From contig QHYK01000097.1 in NCBI GenBank assembly GCA_003224085.1, positions 1 through 36,238 of the forward strand: a stretch of 36,238 bases of DNA. The letters are read 5' to 3'. Below are positions 1 to 9,700 of the stretch, one piece after another. Below the pieces are notes generated by a model. It did not search any database. It worked only from the letters and a program-made list of their open reading frames with translations, and was not told where the DNA came from. How positions within the stretch are numbered: the first letter of the stretch is position 1; the number at the start of each line of letters is the position of its first letter. Source of the DNA: Acidobacteriota bacterium. GTDB lineage: Bacteria > Acidobacteriota > Terriglobia > Acidiferrales > UBA7541. The position numbers and the translations under genes were made by a program.

Positions 1-893
1 TTCGGGCATCAGGCATGGCGGGACTATAATCACCGCACCATGAAGGCGGAGGAAAACTGTCAGCTCAATTTTCGAGGGAGTGGATCAGTTCTGGCGAACG
101 AGGGTGGGTAACTTTTGAAAAGCGCCGAAGGGAAACTTATCCAGACAAGCTGACATGTCAAGTTTTTCTTCATACATATCCGTGCTTTAGATGAATCTTC
201 TTGAGCAAGAGCCTCAAACAATCATTCACGTCGGAATCGGCGGTGCGAATACCAAAGGAAGCCGGGCGAAGTGTCGCAAGTTCCGGGATCAACGCTCTTT
301 TCGGCCGTTCTGATTCGCCGCCAACTTACTCCATGGGATAGAAAGCTAGCCAGTGACTGTCAGCGTGAACAAAATTAATCTCGTGCGCGTTTTGCGCATC
401 GAAGTGATATGCACGAGATCGTAGTCTTGTTGAGTTTAGGACTTTTGGTGGTTTGGACTATCGGTCCATTCGTGGTTTTTATCGTTTATCACGTTCCACC
501 ACTCCGCAGATTTCTTGGACTCGATGATCCCATTAAGTGACCCTTGGATCTTGGCATCCCAGAATGAATGGGACCCGCGAATTTTGACCGCAGATAGTTG
601 AAAAGATTGTTTGCCCCCCGGAATTCGAACCCCGATATGCTGATCCAAAGTTACAGCCTCCATTTCCTTGTTGCCATTCGAGTCACCTCAACACCTTCGA
701 CAGTTTCAACAGTTTCAACATCGCTTAGCTTCGACAGTTTCGACTTCCGCTCAATCTTCTCCTGAAAATTCAGCGACTTACGGTTTTGTAGGTTTGGCGC
801 GGGTCTTGCCTTTATTCCGGATGTAGCGGAAAGGCAGCGTTCAAGATTCTGGGCTCGCCTTTCGCTGGCACATAGCTGATCGGGAGGTTCGCT
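1..893. other. Gene-poor region upstream of sigma-factor operon
   Basis: I see no convincing gene here. A 75-codon minus-strand frame (436-663) has no good ribosome binding site and no recognisable domain. The region holds an inverted repeat at 378-419 (listed separately) and a low-complexity patch around 690-745 made of repeated TTCGACAGTTTC/TTCAACAGTTTC units. The promoter of the following operon should lie in the last 200 bases, but I cannot point to convincing -35/-10 boxes. Confidence 0.5.
378..419. repeat. Inverted repeat with 9-bp perfect arms
   Basis: ATCTCGTGC at 378-386 is the exact reverse complement of GCACGAGAT at 411-419, with a 24-nt spacer that itself contains GCG-TTTTG-CGC. 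No T-tract follows, so it is not an obvious terminator. It could be an operator, an RNA hairpin or the remnant of an element end; nothing adjacent decides. Confidence 0.35.
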
Positions 894-1589
894 ATGAACC
901 ACAACGCAGAACCAACTATTGCTTGCCTGACAGATACCGCACCGGAACAAATGCTCGTCGTTGCCGCCAAGAACGGAGACGAACAGGCATTTGAAACTCT
1001 CTTCAAACGTCACAGGCAAAAGATCCTTCGGATTGTGCTGCGATACGCACATGTCAGGGAAGATGCGGAAGACATTGTCCAGCAAAGCTTCCAAAAGGCT
1101 TTCGTCCATTTGCACAAGTTCGAAGGGAAATCCGCCTTCTCCACCTGGTTAACGCGGATCGCTATCAACGAATCCCTGATGTTACTGCGCCGTGGCCGCG
1201 CGCTGCGCGAGGTGTCGGTCGACGATCACAGTGAGGCCGAAGGAAATGCAGCCAGTTTGGAAATGTCCGATTCAAGTCCCGACCCCGAAGCCAGCTACCT
1301 GCGGCGGGAGAGAGCGCAAATTCTGTCCGAGACGATTGGGAATTTGCGTCCGGGAATGCGGAAAGCCATCGAGTTGCGGGAACTCGCAGAGTTATCGACT
1401 GAGGAAACTGCCCAGCGTATGGGTGTTTCGGTCGAGGCCGTCAAAGGACGGCTCTTCCATGCGAGAAAGAAGTTACAAGAAAAATTGAGCTGTTATCTGA
1501 AGTCCAATTCGACGCATAGAAAAAACACTACAGGCGATACCACGGGGCACATTTCGCAAAATCGCCTTTGCAATGCGTCTGGTTTGTGA
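894..1589 (+). CDS. RNA polymerase ECF-type sigma factor
   Basis: Extracytoplasmic-function sigma-70 factor of 231 residues that would direct RNA polymerase to a small promoter set. Region 2 is visible at about residues 35-100 (LFKRHRQKILRIVLRY, then AEDIVQQSFQKAFVHLHKF and FSTWLTRIAINESLMLLRR). Region 4 is at about 145-200 (LRPGMRKAIELRELAELS, then TEETAQRMGVSVEAVKGRLF, the helix-turn-helix). The ATG at 894 is preceded by GGGAGG at 882-887. The C-terminal 30 residues beyond region 4 are polar and family-atypical. Its stop overlaps the reading frame of the next gene, so it appears co-transcribed with the efflux genes. No anti-sigma gene is adjacent; the STAS domain of the next protein is the only candidate partner (inference). 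Confidence 0.9.
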   Translation: MNHNAEPTIACLTDTAPEQMLVVAAKNGDEQAFETLFKRHRQKILRIVLRYAHVREDAEDIVQQSFQKAFVHLHKFEGKSAFSTWLTRIAINESLMLLRRGRALREVSVDDHSEAEGNAASLEMSDSSPDPEASYLRRERAQILSETIGNLRPGMRKAIELRELAELSTEETAQRMGVSVEAVKGRLFHARKKLQEKLSCYLKSNSTHRKNTTGDTTGHISQNRLCNASGL

Positions 1590-1599
1590 GGAAAAGAGC

Positions 1600-3417
1600 A
1601 TGTTGAAGATCAGCTTTAGTGAAACGCCTTCAGAAGAGAGATGGATTCTCCGTGGACAGCTCACTGCTCCATGGGTTCGGGAGCTCAGGACATGTTGGAA
1701 AAAGAATCATGCCAGAGATAAACAGAGAGCCTGCATCGTCGACCTGAACGAAATCAAGTTCATCGACAAGAGCGGCGAGCGGCTTCTGCGAGCCATGGTG
1801 AAGGAAAGGACGCAATTCATCGCCAGCGGGATCTACATCAAACATGTTCTTGAGAAATTGACCAGCAAAGGCAAAGGCTCGGTCCTCAACCGGTTTGGCG
1901 GATTCTTCCTTGCGGCTGTGGTAGCAGCATTCGCCGTACGCTTTGGAGCGGAGTGCATTGCCACTGGTGTTTACATCAAACACGGTCTTGAGCAATTAAC
2001 CAGCAAAGGCAAAGGCTCGGTCTTCAACCGGCTCACCGGATTTTTCTTTGCGGCTGTGGTAGCAGTATTCGCCGTCCTCATTGGCGGCTCAACCGCCAAA
2101 GCGCAGAACACTGCGGTCACCGGAAGCGTGCCGAGCGGCCCAGCCAGCTCTGAACTTGTCCAGCTGACTCTCCGGGACGCCGTCAACATGTCTTTGCGAT
2201 ACAACCTCGGAGCGATCGAAAGTGGACAAAACGCTCAGATTGCCCGCGGTCAGCGGCTACTCGCGCTTAGCAATCTGCTGCCACAAGTCAGCGCCGGCGC
2301 TTCGGAGAACGTCCAGCAAGTGAACCTCGCGACGTTCGGGCTCAACGGGCTAAAAACAGGAATTCCCACTGTTGTTGGACCGTTCAGCTACAGCTCTGTA
2401 GACGCAAGCGTCAGCCAAACACTGTTCAGCTATGAATCCATCCAGCGGTTTCGCGCAGCCCGCACTGCTGAACAGGCCGCGCAGCTCACTTATCAGGACA
2501 TCCTGGATGTGGTCACGCTCACGGTAGGCAACGCCTATTTGCAGATTATCGAGGCCAGCTCACGCATCCGGGCGCAAGAAGCGCAGGTGCAGAATGCGAG
2601 AGCTCTTTACGATCGCGCGGCCGATCAAGTGCAGGCCGGTACGGCCCCACGAATCGACGCAACACGCACCGAAGTTCAGTTGCACACGGAGGAATACAAC
2701 CTAAGCATCGCGCGCAACAATTTTGAAGTTGCAAAACTAGCCCTTGGGCGTGCGATCGGATTGTCGCTCGGGCAACAGTTTGAGCTTGCCAACACACTCC
2801 CATATTCCGACATCGCTCCACTCACTACCGTCGAAGCGCTAGACATCGCGTATAAAGCACGGAGCGATTTCCGTTCAGCTCTCGATTCTCAAAAATCCGC
2901 CGCGCAGACGCTTTCGGCTACTAAAGGCGAACGGTATCCGACCGTGGCTGTCAATGGCGACTACGGCGACATCGGGCCAACGTTCGGCCACTCGCACGGA
3001 GATTTCACGTTTCAGGCTGGGATCAGGGTTCCGCTCTTCACCGGCGGTCGGATCAAAGGTGATATCACGCAGGCCGAGGCCGAATTGCGCCAGCGTAAGG
3101 CTGAAGCGGAAAACATTCGCGGGCAGATTGACTATGACGTGCGAACGGCCTTTCTCAATCTCAATGCGGCCAAAGAACAAGTCGCGGTTGCGAAGCAGAA
3201 CGTCGAGCTTGCCAATGAGAGCTTGGCTCGGTCGAAAGACCGCTTCACTTCGGGAGTGACCGACAGCGTAGAAGTGGTCCAGGCCGAGCAGGCTCTCGCC
3301 AGCGCCAACGATCAATACATAACCAGCCTCTACAACCACAACTTCTCAAAACTCTCGCTGGCTCGTGCACTCGGAGTAGCACGCACGAATTACGAACAAT
3401 ACCTAGGAGCAAAGTAA
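1600..3417 (+). CDS. STAS domain-TolC family outer-membrane efflux protein fusion
   Basis: About 605 residues. The N-terminal ~90 residues read as a STAS/MlaB-like domain (ILRGQLTAPWVRELR, then CIVDLNEIKFIDKSGERLLRAM). Next come two tandem 46-residue copies, each a 'YIKHxLExLTSKGKGSVxNR' segment plus a hydrophobic stretch. The second copy ends like a signal peptide (FFFAAVVAVFAVLIGGSTAKAQ). The remaining ~420 residues are a standard outer-membrane efflux protein with its two repeats (LRDAVNMSLRYN; AQTLSATKGERYPTV). The start at 1600 is preferred over ATG 1573 because GAGGA sits 8 nt upstream. TAATG overlap couples it to the adaptor gene. A signal peptide at about residue 140-170 behind a cytosolic domain is odd: either an internal start exists or the protein is processed. 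TolC assignment is firm; the meaning of the fusion is not. Confidence 0.85.
   Translation: MLKISFSETPSEERWILRGQLTAPWVRELRTCWKKNHARDKQRACIVDLNEIKFIDKSGERLLRAMVKERTQFIASGIYIKHVLEKLTSKGKGSVLNRFGGFFLAAVVAAFAVRFGAECIATGVYIKHGLEQLTSKGKGSVFNRLTGFFFAAVVAVFAVLIGGSTAKAQNTAVTGSVPSGPASSELVQLTLRDAVNMSLRYNLGAIESGQNAQIARGQRLLALSNLLPQVSAGASENVQQVNLATFGLNGLKTGIPTVVGPFSYSSVDASVSQTLFSYESIQRFRAARTAEQAAQLTYQDILDVVTLTVGNAYLQIIEASSRIRAQEAQVQNARALYDRAADQVQAGTAPRIDATRTEVQLHTEEYNLSIARNNFEVAKLALGRAIGLSLGQQFELANTLPYSDIAPLTTVEALDIAYKARSDFRSALDSQKSAAQTLSATKGERYPTVAVNGDYGDIGPTFGHSHGDFTFQAGIRVPLFTGGRIKGDITQAEAELRQRKAEAENIRGQIDYDVRTAFLNLNAAKEQVAVAKQNVELANESLARSKDRFTSGVTDSVEVVQAEQALASANDQYITSLYNHNFSKLSLARALGVARTNYEQYLGAK
1819..2094 (+). 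repeat. Tandem 138-bp in-frame duplication inside the STAS-TolC gene
   Basis: Copy 1 spans 1819-1956 and copy 2 spans 1957-2094, in the same frame, each encoding 46 residues. Shared protein words include YIKH, LTSKGKGSV and AAVVA. DNA identity is high in the middle (TTGACCAGCAAAGGCAAAGG versus TTAACCAGCAAAGGCAAAGG) and lower at the ends, so the duplication is not brand new. Each copy encodes a basic amphipathic stretch followed by a hydrophobic segment. Confidence 0.9.
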
Positions 3418-4700
3418 TGCCGAACAAGAATGGTACCCAAACCATGGAACCTGATGAAAAGCTAACAATTAATCTTGCGGACGATAAAGCCGGTTCACCG
3501 TCGAAAGAGAGAGCCGACAAACCCTCAACAATCCGGCGCAAGAAAGCCCTCGTGATTTCGGCTGTAATCGTGGTTGCCATCGTAGCCGCCTATTTCACGT
3601 GGAGTGCTTTTCGCTACGAAGACACCGACGATGCGCAGATAGACGGGCACATCATGCCCTTGAGCGCGCGCATCAACGGCCAAGTTCTCAAAGTGAATTT
3701 CGTCGAGGGCCAGTTGGTTCATGAGGGCGACGTGCTTGTGATCATCGATCCCGAAGATTACAAGATTGCCGTGATTCAGGCCCAGGCAGCGCTGGAGGAC
3801 GCGAGAGCCAGCGCCACGAGCTCCCACTGGTACGTGCCCATCACCTCGGTGACGACCCAAAGCAATCTCGATTCGGCGCAGACTGCCGTGGTCAACGCAG
3901 AGGCGGGGCTCCGGGCAGCCGAGCAAAACCATGAGTCGGCTAAGGCGTCGCTGACGCAAGCCGAGGCAAATGCCACCAAGAGTGATGCAGACCTCGAACG
4001 CGCCAAACAACTCGTGGCGAAAGAAGATATCTCCCGCCAGCAATATGATCAGGCGGTCGCGACAGCAACGGCAAACCGCGCCGGAGTCACTTCAGCGGCC
4101 GCCGCACTGCTGGCCGCCGAGCAGGCCGTGCGTCAGGCGGAAGGGAAACTCTTGCAGTCCAAGGCCGATCTGCGCAGCGCGCAAACCGCGCCGCAACAGG
4201 TATCCCTGAGGCGCGCCCAGGCAGACGCCGCGGATGCGCAGGTCGACCAACGCCGCGCTCAATTGGCCCAAGCGCAGCTGAATTTCAGCTACACCATCAT
4301 TCGCTCGCCGGTGACGGGAATCATTGGAAAGAAGAGCGCTGAAGTCGGTCAGAACGTCAGTGTCGGCCAAGAGATGCTGGAAGTTGTGCCGCTCGATGAC
4401 ATCTGGGTTACCGCCAATTTCAAGGAAACGCAGCTCGAGCATATGCGACCTGGGCAGCGCGTGAAAATCAAGGTGGATGCCTACGGGCGTACGTGGTACG
4501 GACACGTGTCCAACATGGGCGGCGGCACTGGGTCTGTTTTTAGTCTGCTGCCTCCGGAGAACGCGACAGGCAATTACGTGAAGGTCGTGCAGCGGGTGCC
4601 GGTGCGGATCGATTTCGACCACACGGATGGACAGCATTTCAATGCAGAGGGACTGTTGAAGCCGGGATTGTCCGTCGTGCCAGACGTGAGGGTGCGATGA
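3417..4700 (+). CDS. HlyD/EmrA-family periplasmic adaptor of a tripartite efflux pump
   Basis: Membrane fusion protein of 427 residues linking the inner-membrane transporter to the TolC-like channel. A short cytoplasmic N-terminus is followed by one membrane anchor at about 44-62 (ALVISAVIVVAIVAAYF). The family signature TDDAQIDGHIMPLSARINGQV lies at about 70-90, then the lipoyl half (VEGQLVHEGDVLVIIDP), a long Ala/Gln-rich alpha-hairpin (about 105-290), the second lipoyl half (SPVTGIIGKKSAEVGQNVSVGQ) and the beta-barrel. The start codon overlaps the upstream stop (TAATG) and its own stop overlaps the next start (ATGA), so stoichiometric translation of channel, adaptor and pump is likely. EmrA/FarA/VceA-type; substrate unknown. 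Confidence 0.92.
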   Translation: MPNKNGTQTMEPDEKLTINLADDKAGSPSKERADKPSTIRRKKALVISAVIVVAIVAAYFTWSAFRYEDTDDAQIDGHIMPLSARINGQVLKVNFVEGQLVHEGDVLVIIDPEDYKIAVIQAQAALEDARASATSSHWYVPITSVTTQSNLDSAQTAVVNAEAGLRAAEQNHESAKASLTQAEANATKSDADLERAKQLVAKEDISRQQYDQAVATATANRAGVTSAAAALLAAEQAVRQAEGKLLQSKADLRSAQTAPQQVSLRRAQADAADAQVDQRRAQLAQAQLNFSYTIIRSPVTGIIGKKSAEVGQNVSVGQEMLEVVPLDDIWVTANFKETQLEHMRPGQRVKIKVDAYGRTWYGHVSNMGGGTGSVFSLLPPENATGNYVKVVQRVPVRIDFDHTDGQHFNAEGLLKPGLSVVPDVRVR

Positions 4701-6289
4701 GCACAGCGGGCGCTCTGACGACTGAGCAAGCCACGTCGCAGCCAAAGGTCAACCCATGGATCATCGGTGTCGCGGTTTCGTTGGCTGCGTTCATGGAGGC
4801 GCTCGATACCAGCATTGCCAACGTGGCTCTTCCGCATATCGCGGGCAGCATGGGGGCGAGCAATGATGAGAGCACGTGGGTCTTGACCAGTTACCTGGTG
4901 TCGAACGCTGTCGTGCTTCCGATCAGCGGCTTCCTCGTTGGCTGGCTCGGACGCAAGCGTTTCTTTATAATGTGCGTCGCCTTTTTTACCGTTAGCTCGT
5001 TCTTGTGCGGCATCGCGCCGAGCCTCGGCATGCTGCTTCTTTTCCGTGTGCTGCAAGGCGCCTTCGGTGGCGGACTGCAGCCAATGACGCAGGCAATCCT
5101 GGCGGATACTTTCCCTCCGGAGAAACGCGGGTTGGCCTTCGCACTGTATGGAATCACGGTCATCTGCGGCCCCGCTATTGGGCCTACGCTGGGCGGCTGG
5201 ATTACCGATAACTATTCCTGGCGCTGGATTTTTTATATCAACGTTCCCGTGGGAATTCTGGCTGTCTTGCTGGTTTCTCAGCTAATCGAAGATCCACCCT
5301 ACTTGTCCCGTCTGAAAGCTACCATCGCGAAATTCGACTACATTGGATTTGGCCTACTCGCCGTCGGCGTAGGCGCTCTCCAAGTGGCGTTGGACAAAGG
5401 ACAAGAAGACGATTGGTTCGGGTCGCGGTTCATTACCACACTGATCATTCTTGCCAGCGTGGGTTTGGTTTCCCTCGTGATCTGGGAATGGCGCCACAAG
5501 GAACCCATCGTGGATGTCCATTTGTTCAAACAGTTTAATTTTGCGAGCTGCAATCTCATGATGTTCGTGCTTGGCGCCGTTCTCTTCAGTTCAACCGTCC
5601 TTCTTCCCCAGTTTTTGCAAACGCTCATGGGTTACACGGCGCAGAATGCTGGCATGGTCATCTCGATGGCGGCTATTCTTCTGGTCTTTCTTTTACCGTT
5701 CGTCGGGCGCCTCGCCGGACACTTTCAGGCGAGGCACCTTCTCGCTTTCGGCTGGATCGCACTCGCTGTGGGCATGTATTTCTCATGCCAGCACATCGAT
5801 CTACTCATCAGCTTTCGTGCTGCTGCGTGGATGCGCATTTGGCAGTACCTGCCGGTTGGATTTTTATTCGTTCCGCTTACGATGGCTGCCTATGTCGGCC
5901 TGCCGGAGTCAAAAAGTAACGCTGCGGCCGGTTTGATCAACTTCACGCGCAATATCGGGCAGAGCGTAGGAACCTCGGCTGTGACTACGTTGCTTGCACG
6001 CCGAGGTCAATACCATCAGTCCGTTCTCGCCGAGTACACACGCTCTCATCGGTTCGAGGCGGCCGTCGCAGGCTTGGCGAACCGTCTAACCCATGTTGGT
6101 CTAAGCATGCACTCCGCTCAGCAACAGGCGCTTGCCAGAATGTACAGCTTCGTAATGGCACAGGCTCAAGCTCTCTCCTACGTCGAGATCTACTGGCTGC
6201 TCGCTGCGACTTCCGCGGTGATGTTTTTGTTGTGCTTCCTGCTTGCCAAGAACGAGCCCGGCAAGGGCGGCGACGTTCCCGTTCATTGA
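4697..6289 (+). CDS. DHA2-family MFS multidrug transporter (EmrB-like)
   Basis: Proton-driven inner-membrane exporter of 530 residues, the size of 14-helix DHA2 permeases. Near the N-terminus it has the DHA2 hallmark FMEALDTSIANVALPHIAG (about 31-49) and STWVLTSYLVSNAVVLPISG, followed by the motif-A-like loop GWLGRKRFF. Motif C appears as GITVICGPAIGPTLGGWI, and WRWIFYINVPVG is typical of the family. Start ATG overlaps the adaptor stop by 4 nt. Last gene of the sigma-TolC-EmrA-EmrB operon. Hydrophobic drug or solvent export is the family role; the actual substrate is not shown by sequence. Confidence 0.93.
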   Translation: MSTAGALTTEQATSQPKVNPWIIGVAVSLAAFMEALDTSIANVALPHIAGSMGASNDESTWVLTSYLVSNAVVLPISGFLVGWLGRKRFFIMCVAFFTVSSFLCGIAPSLGMLLLFRVLQGAFGGGLQPMTQAILADTFPPEKRGLAFALYGITVICGPAIGPTLGGWITDNYSWRWIFYINVPVGILAVLLVSQLIEDPPYLSRLKATIAKFDYIGFGLLAVGVGALQVALDKGQEDDWFGSRFITTLIILASVGLVSLVIWEWRHKEPIVDVHLFKQFNFASCNLMMFVLGAVLFSSTVLLPQFLQTLMGYTAQNAGMVISMAAILLVFLLPFVGRLAGHFQARHLLAFGWIALAVGMYFSCQHIDLLISFRAAAWMRIWQYLPVGFLFVPLTMAAYVGLPESKSNAAAGLINFTRNIGQSVGTSAVTTLLARRGQYHQSVLAEYTRSHRFEAAVAGLANRLTHVGLSMHSAQQQALARMYSFVMAQAQALSYVEIYWLLAATSAVMFLLCFLLAKNEPGKGGDVPVH

Positions 6290-6518
6290 GAGAGCCAGCC
6301 CCAAGATCATCGAAGAAACCCGGCAGTACATCCGCGATTTTGACCGCGCAGGCGCAACAACGCCGACCGCGCGAGGACTCTACAACAAGATGCTGGAGTT
6401 CTATCGGGATCGGGTCAATCCGGGGGGAGAGCTCTGGCTTTGGCGCGCGGCGTCAAACCGTGATTTAACCAGAGCGAACAACCAGACGGTCTGTCGGATT
6501 AGTACCGCTAAACGCTAG
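6288..6518 (+). pseudogene. Relic: C-terminal fragment of a metallo-beta-lactamase-fold hydrolase
   Basis: The frame reads IERASPKIIEETRQYIRDFD, then ARGLYNKMLEFYRDRVNPGGELW. I recognise this as the C-terminal helix region of MBL-fold metallohydrolases, which commonly end in '...YPDRVNPGALW..AR'. The catalytic HxHxDH part is absent; the sequence joins directly to the end of the efflux transporter gene. The family resemblance is from memory of the motif, so confidence is moderate. It is probably what remains after a deletion or rearrangement at this boundary. Confidence 0.5.
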
Positions 6519-6519
6519 T
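6502..6519 (+). repeat. 18-bp direct repeat, copy 1
   Basis: GTACCGCTAAACGCTAGT here recurs with one mismatch (GTACCGCCAAACGCTAGT) in the same orientation at 10499-10516. The two copies flank the Oar-like receptor gene. Between 6519 and the receptor's stop (6729) I see nothing else. Confidence 0.45.
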
Positions 6520-6728
6520 AGTGACCGCTGTATTGCTGGCGAGATGCCGACTTTTACCGGGACCTAGCACGAGTTGTCCGTCGATTTGGCCGCTGCCAGA
6601 ACCGATCGATCCCAGGTTACGGACTCCCTGGGGTAAAGTTACATGCCGCCTTGGGGTCCAGGACTATAGTAAGCTCCTGGCGTGCTCTACGCGTACTCCT
6701 CGGATCGACAGTCTCGATTCGGGATACG

Positions 6729-9700
6729 TCAGAACGAATACTTCAAAGAGAACTGGATGAAGCGCGGATTACCAATCGTCGAGTTGATCTTCGCCAGCGA
6801 ACTTGGGTTTTCGACGTCCGTGGCTGGCGGATTGGCGAACGAAGGATGGTTGGCCACGTTGAGAAACTCGGTGCGGAACAGAACGCTTTGGGTTTCGCCG
6901 ATGCGAAAAGTCTTGCCAATAGACAAGTCCATGTTGGCCTGATATGGCCCAATAAAGCAATTGCGAGGAACGTCGCCAAAACCCGTCGAGCCATCCAGCC
7001 CGACTACTGGCGCCTTCACGAAGGCGTTGGGGTTCACGAAGTTATTTAGCCGTGACTCATCGCTCCCAGGGGTAACCGCGTTGCGGCAACTGAATCCGGG
7101 GGCGAAACCGGCGGAAAATGACGAGCCGCCGTCCAGTTGTAAGGCGGTGCCGCCGCCGGAATCCAGAACCGAGAAGGGCGCACCCGATTGCACCGTGAGC
7201 ACGCCGCTGGTTTGCCAGCCACCCAGCGCCGGCCCCTTGATCCCGCCCAAGTTCTTGTAGAAAGGCAGTTCATAGACGAAGCTGGTGATGGAGCGATGCC
7301 GGTGATCGAAATCCGAGAGGCCGCGGGAGCCGCGCGGATTGTTCTGATCGTTGAAAAAGCTGACAAACGCCACACTGACCGTTGAGTCGTTGTCGATCGA
7401 TCTGGAATAGGTGTAGGCGCTCTGGAGATACAGGCCCCCGGCGAAGTGATGCGCAACTGTGAGCTGCATGGAATGGTAGATGGAGTTGGCAATGGGAGAG
7501 AAAGCTTCAAAGCCGGAAGGCCCAAGGGGTTGGAAAGGCGCCCTTGCCGCGGCGTTGGCGATGGTATTTTGGGTAATGGTGAATTTCTGTCCGTTTTGCG
7601 CGGTCAATGTAATTGGATTCTGAGGACTAACCAGGTTGGCTTGGTCGGGATCGTAGGTCACGCGCAAGTGCGTGCCCTTGGTTCCTACGTAGCCGACCGA
7701 GACGAACCAGTTTTTCCCCAGGTCCCGCTCCACGGACAGATTCCACTGCTGGGTCGTTGCCGAGATCCAGTGGAGGGGCACCGCCAGGCCACCGAAGGAG
7801 TTGACGTTGCCCGAAAATATCGGCGACGCGGTTGTGTCGCCGCCGGGAAAACCCTGAAAGAAGGAAGGAGTCGGCACGAAGTTGGCGCTCACCACGCCCG
7901 GACCCGGGATCAACGCCGGTCCGCTGCAATTCTGGTTTACAAAAAAGAGGCAGGACAAACTTCCCGCCGGCAGCACGGAGGGAACGCTGACAACCAAAAA
8001 GGGAGGGTTAAAGGACAGGTTGTCCACGGCGCCTATGTCCTCACGATTGGCATAAATGCCGTAGCCGCCACGGACCACCGTTTTGTGATTTCCAAAGAGG
8101 TCGTAAGCGAATCCGATGCGCGGCTCCGGGACGGTGGCGTAATTGTTGCGCAGGAGCGTACGGTTAAGGTTTCCAGTGAAACCGGGAATCTTGAACCGGC
8201 TGACGCAGGAGCCATAGACGAAAGGCTGCCCGGTTGACGCCGCCGTCGTATCCACATTCGCGATTTGGCAGAGCTTGTCATAGGGCGCGCCGACGAACTC
8301 CAGGCGAAGGCCGAGGTTCAGCGTCAAGCGCCCGGTCACTTTATAGTCGTCCTGGGCAAAGACGCCATAAGCAGGGAAGCGGTAGTCGTGGTTGGCCGCG
8401 CCACCACTGCCCAAAGCCACTACGGGGGAGCCCAGCAGGAAGTTTTGAAAATCCGTCACTGGGAAAGGGGCGCCGGGAACGAAGAACACCAGAGGATTGC
8501 CGATAACGTTAAGGACTCGGCGCATGCTGGTGTGGTCCAACTCGCCGCCGAACCGGAGGGTGTGTGACCCACGTGTCCAGCTCATGGTGTCTTCCACAAT
8601 GAAGGAATCCGAGAGCTCGAATTGACCGCTGCCGGGAAACGGGCCAAACGCAAAACTCCCCAACTGGAACCGGTCGATTCCCAGGCTGCCGCCGGGCTGG
8701 ACAATGCCCAGTTGCGCAGCGGTAGCTGTGTTTTGGCCAAGCAGGTCGTCGCGGATGATGTTGACCCCAAAGCGGAACTCGTTGGCCAGGCGATTGTTGA
8801 AGATGTGGGTCTCGGTGATGCTGCCGAAACGTCCGCGCAGCGGAATGTCGAGCGGAAAATTCAGGTTGTTTTCGGCCGCCGGGCCGCCGGTTTGCACCTG
8901 GAAGGAATCCGCGCCGAAAGGCTGAAACCTCTCGGAGTCAGACCAGAAGAAGCGCCACGCCAGACTGTCCTTATCGCCGCGGAAATGGCGGTCCCAGTTG
9001 ACCAAGAACTGGTCCTCGGTGTATCTGCCGACAGAGGAGATCGTCAGCAGGCCGGTATTCAAATTACCGGCATTGTCGAACCCTGGAGTGCCCGGCACTT
9101 TGGGGAAAAGGAAGGGGCCACCGAACTGGTTGCTCTGGGCGTTCAGAAGCTTGACCGCCGCCGGATCGAGATTAGTCACCCCTGCGGGAAGGCCATTCGG
9201 GAAAAAGGTCTTGATCAAAGTGGCCTCGTCGCGGGTGTCCGGGAGCACCGGGATGGTGGCGTTGATCAGCGTTCCAGGCGAGCCGCCAGCGCGCTGGCGC
9301 GAGCCCTGATAATTCAAGTAGAGGTACCCAAGCTGCGCCTTCCGGCCAACTGGTCCGCCTGCGTCTGCCCCGAAGATGTTTTGCTGTATCCGGGGCCTGG
9401 GTTTTCCGGCCTCGTTGAGGAAGAAGTCATTCGCATCCAGTGCGGTGTTGCGAAAAAACTCCCACGCGTCGACATGGTAGTTCTTTGCCCCAGTTTTCAA
9501 CACGGCGTTGATGTTGCCGCCGCCATTGCGGCCTTGGGTGGCGTCGTAGAGGCTGGTGGAGACCTTGAATTCCTCGATGGCATGGGCATTCGGAATGGGG
9601 GTGAAGGTCAACTCTCCACTGGCGAAATCGGCGGAAGAGATTCCTTCGATCAGGTAGTTGTTATTGGTCTCTCGCTGACCATTCACGTCGATCCGTGCAG

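Noticed and set aside
608-640. tRNA T-arm-like string (GGGGTTCGAATTCC on the minus strand)
   Set aside because: The stem does not pair properly and no D-arm or anticodon arm lies at the right distance.
436-663. 75-codon minus-strand frame as a small gene
   Set aside because: No usable ribosome binding site, no recognisable domain, and composition not clearly coding. Possible but unsupported.
690-745. Repeated TTCGACAGTTTC/TTCAACAGTTTC units as a CRISPR or regulatory array
   Set aside because: Units are short, imperfect and without spacers; simple low-complexity sequence.
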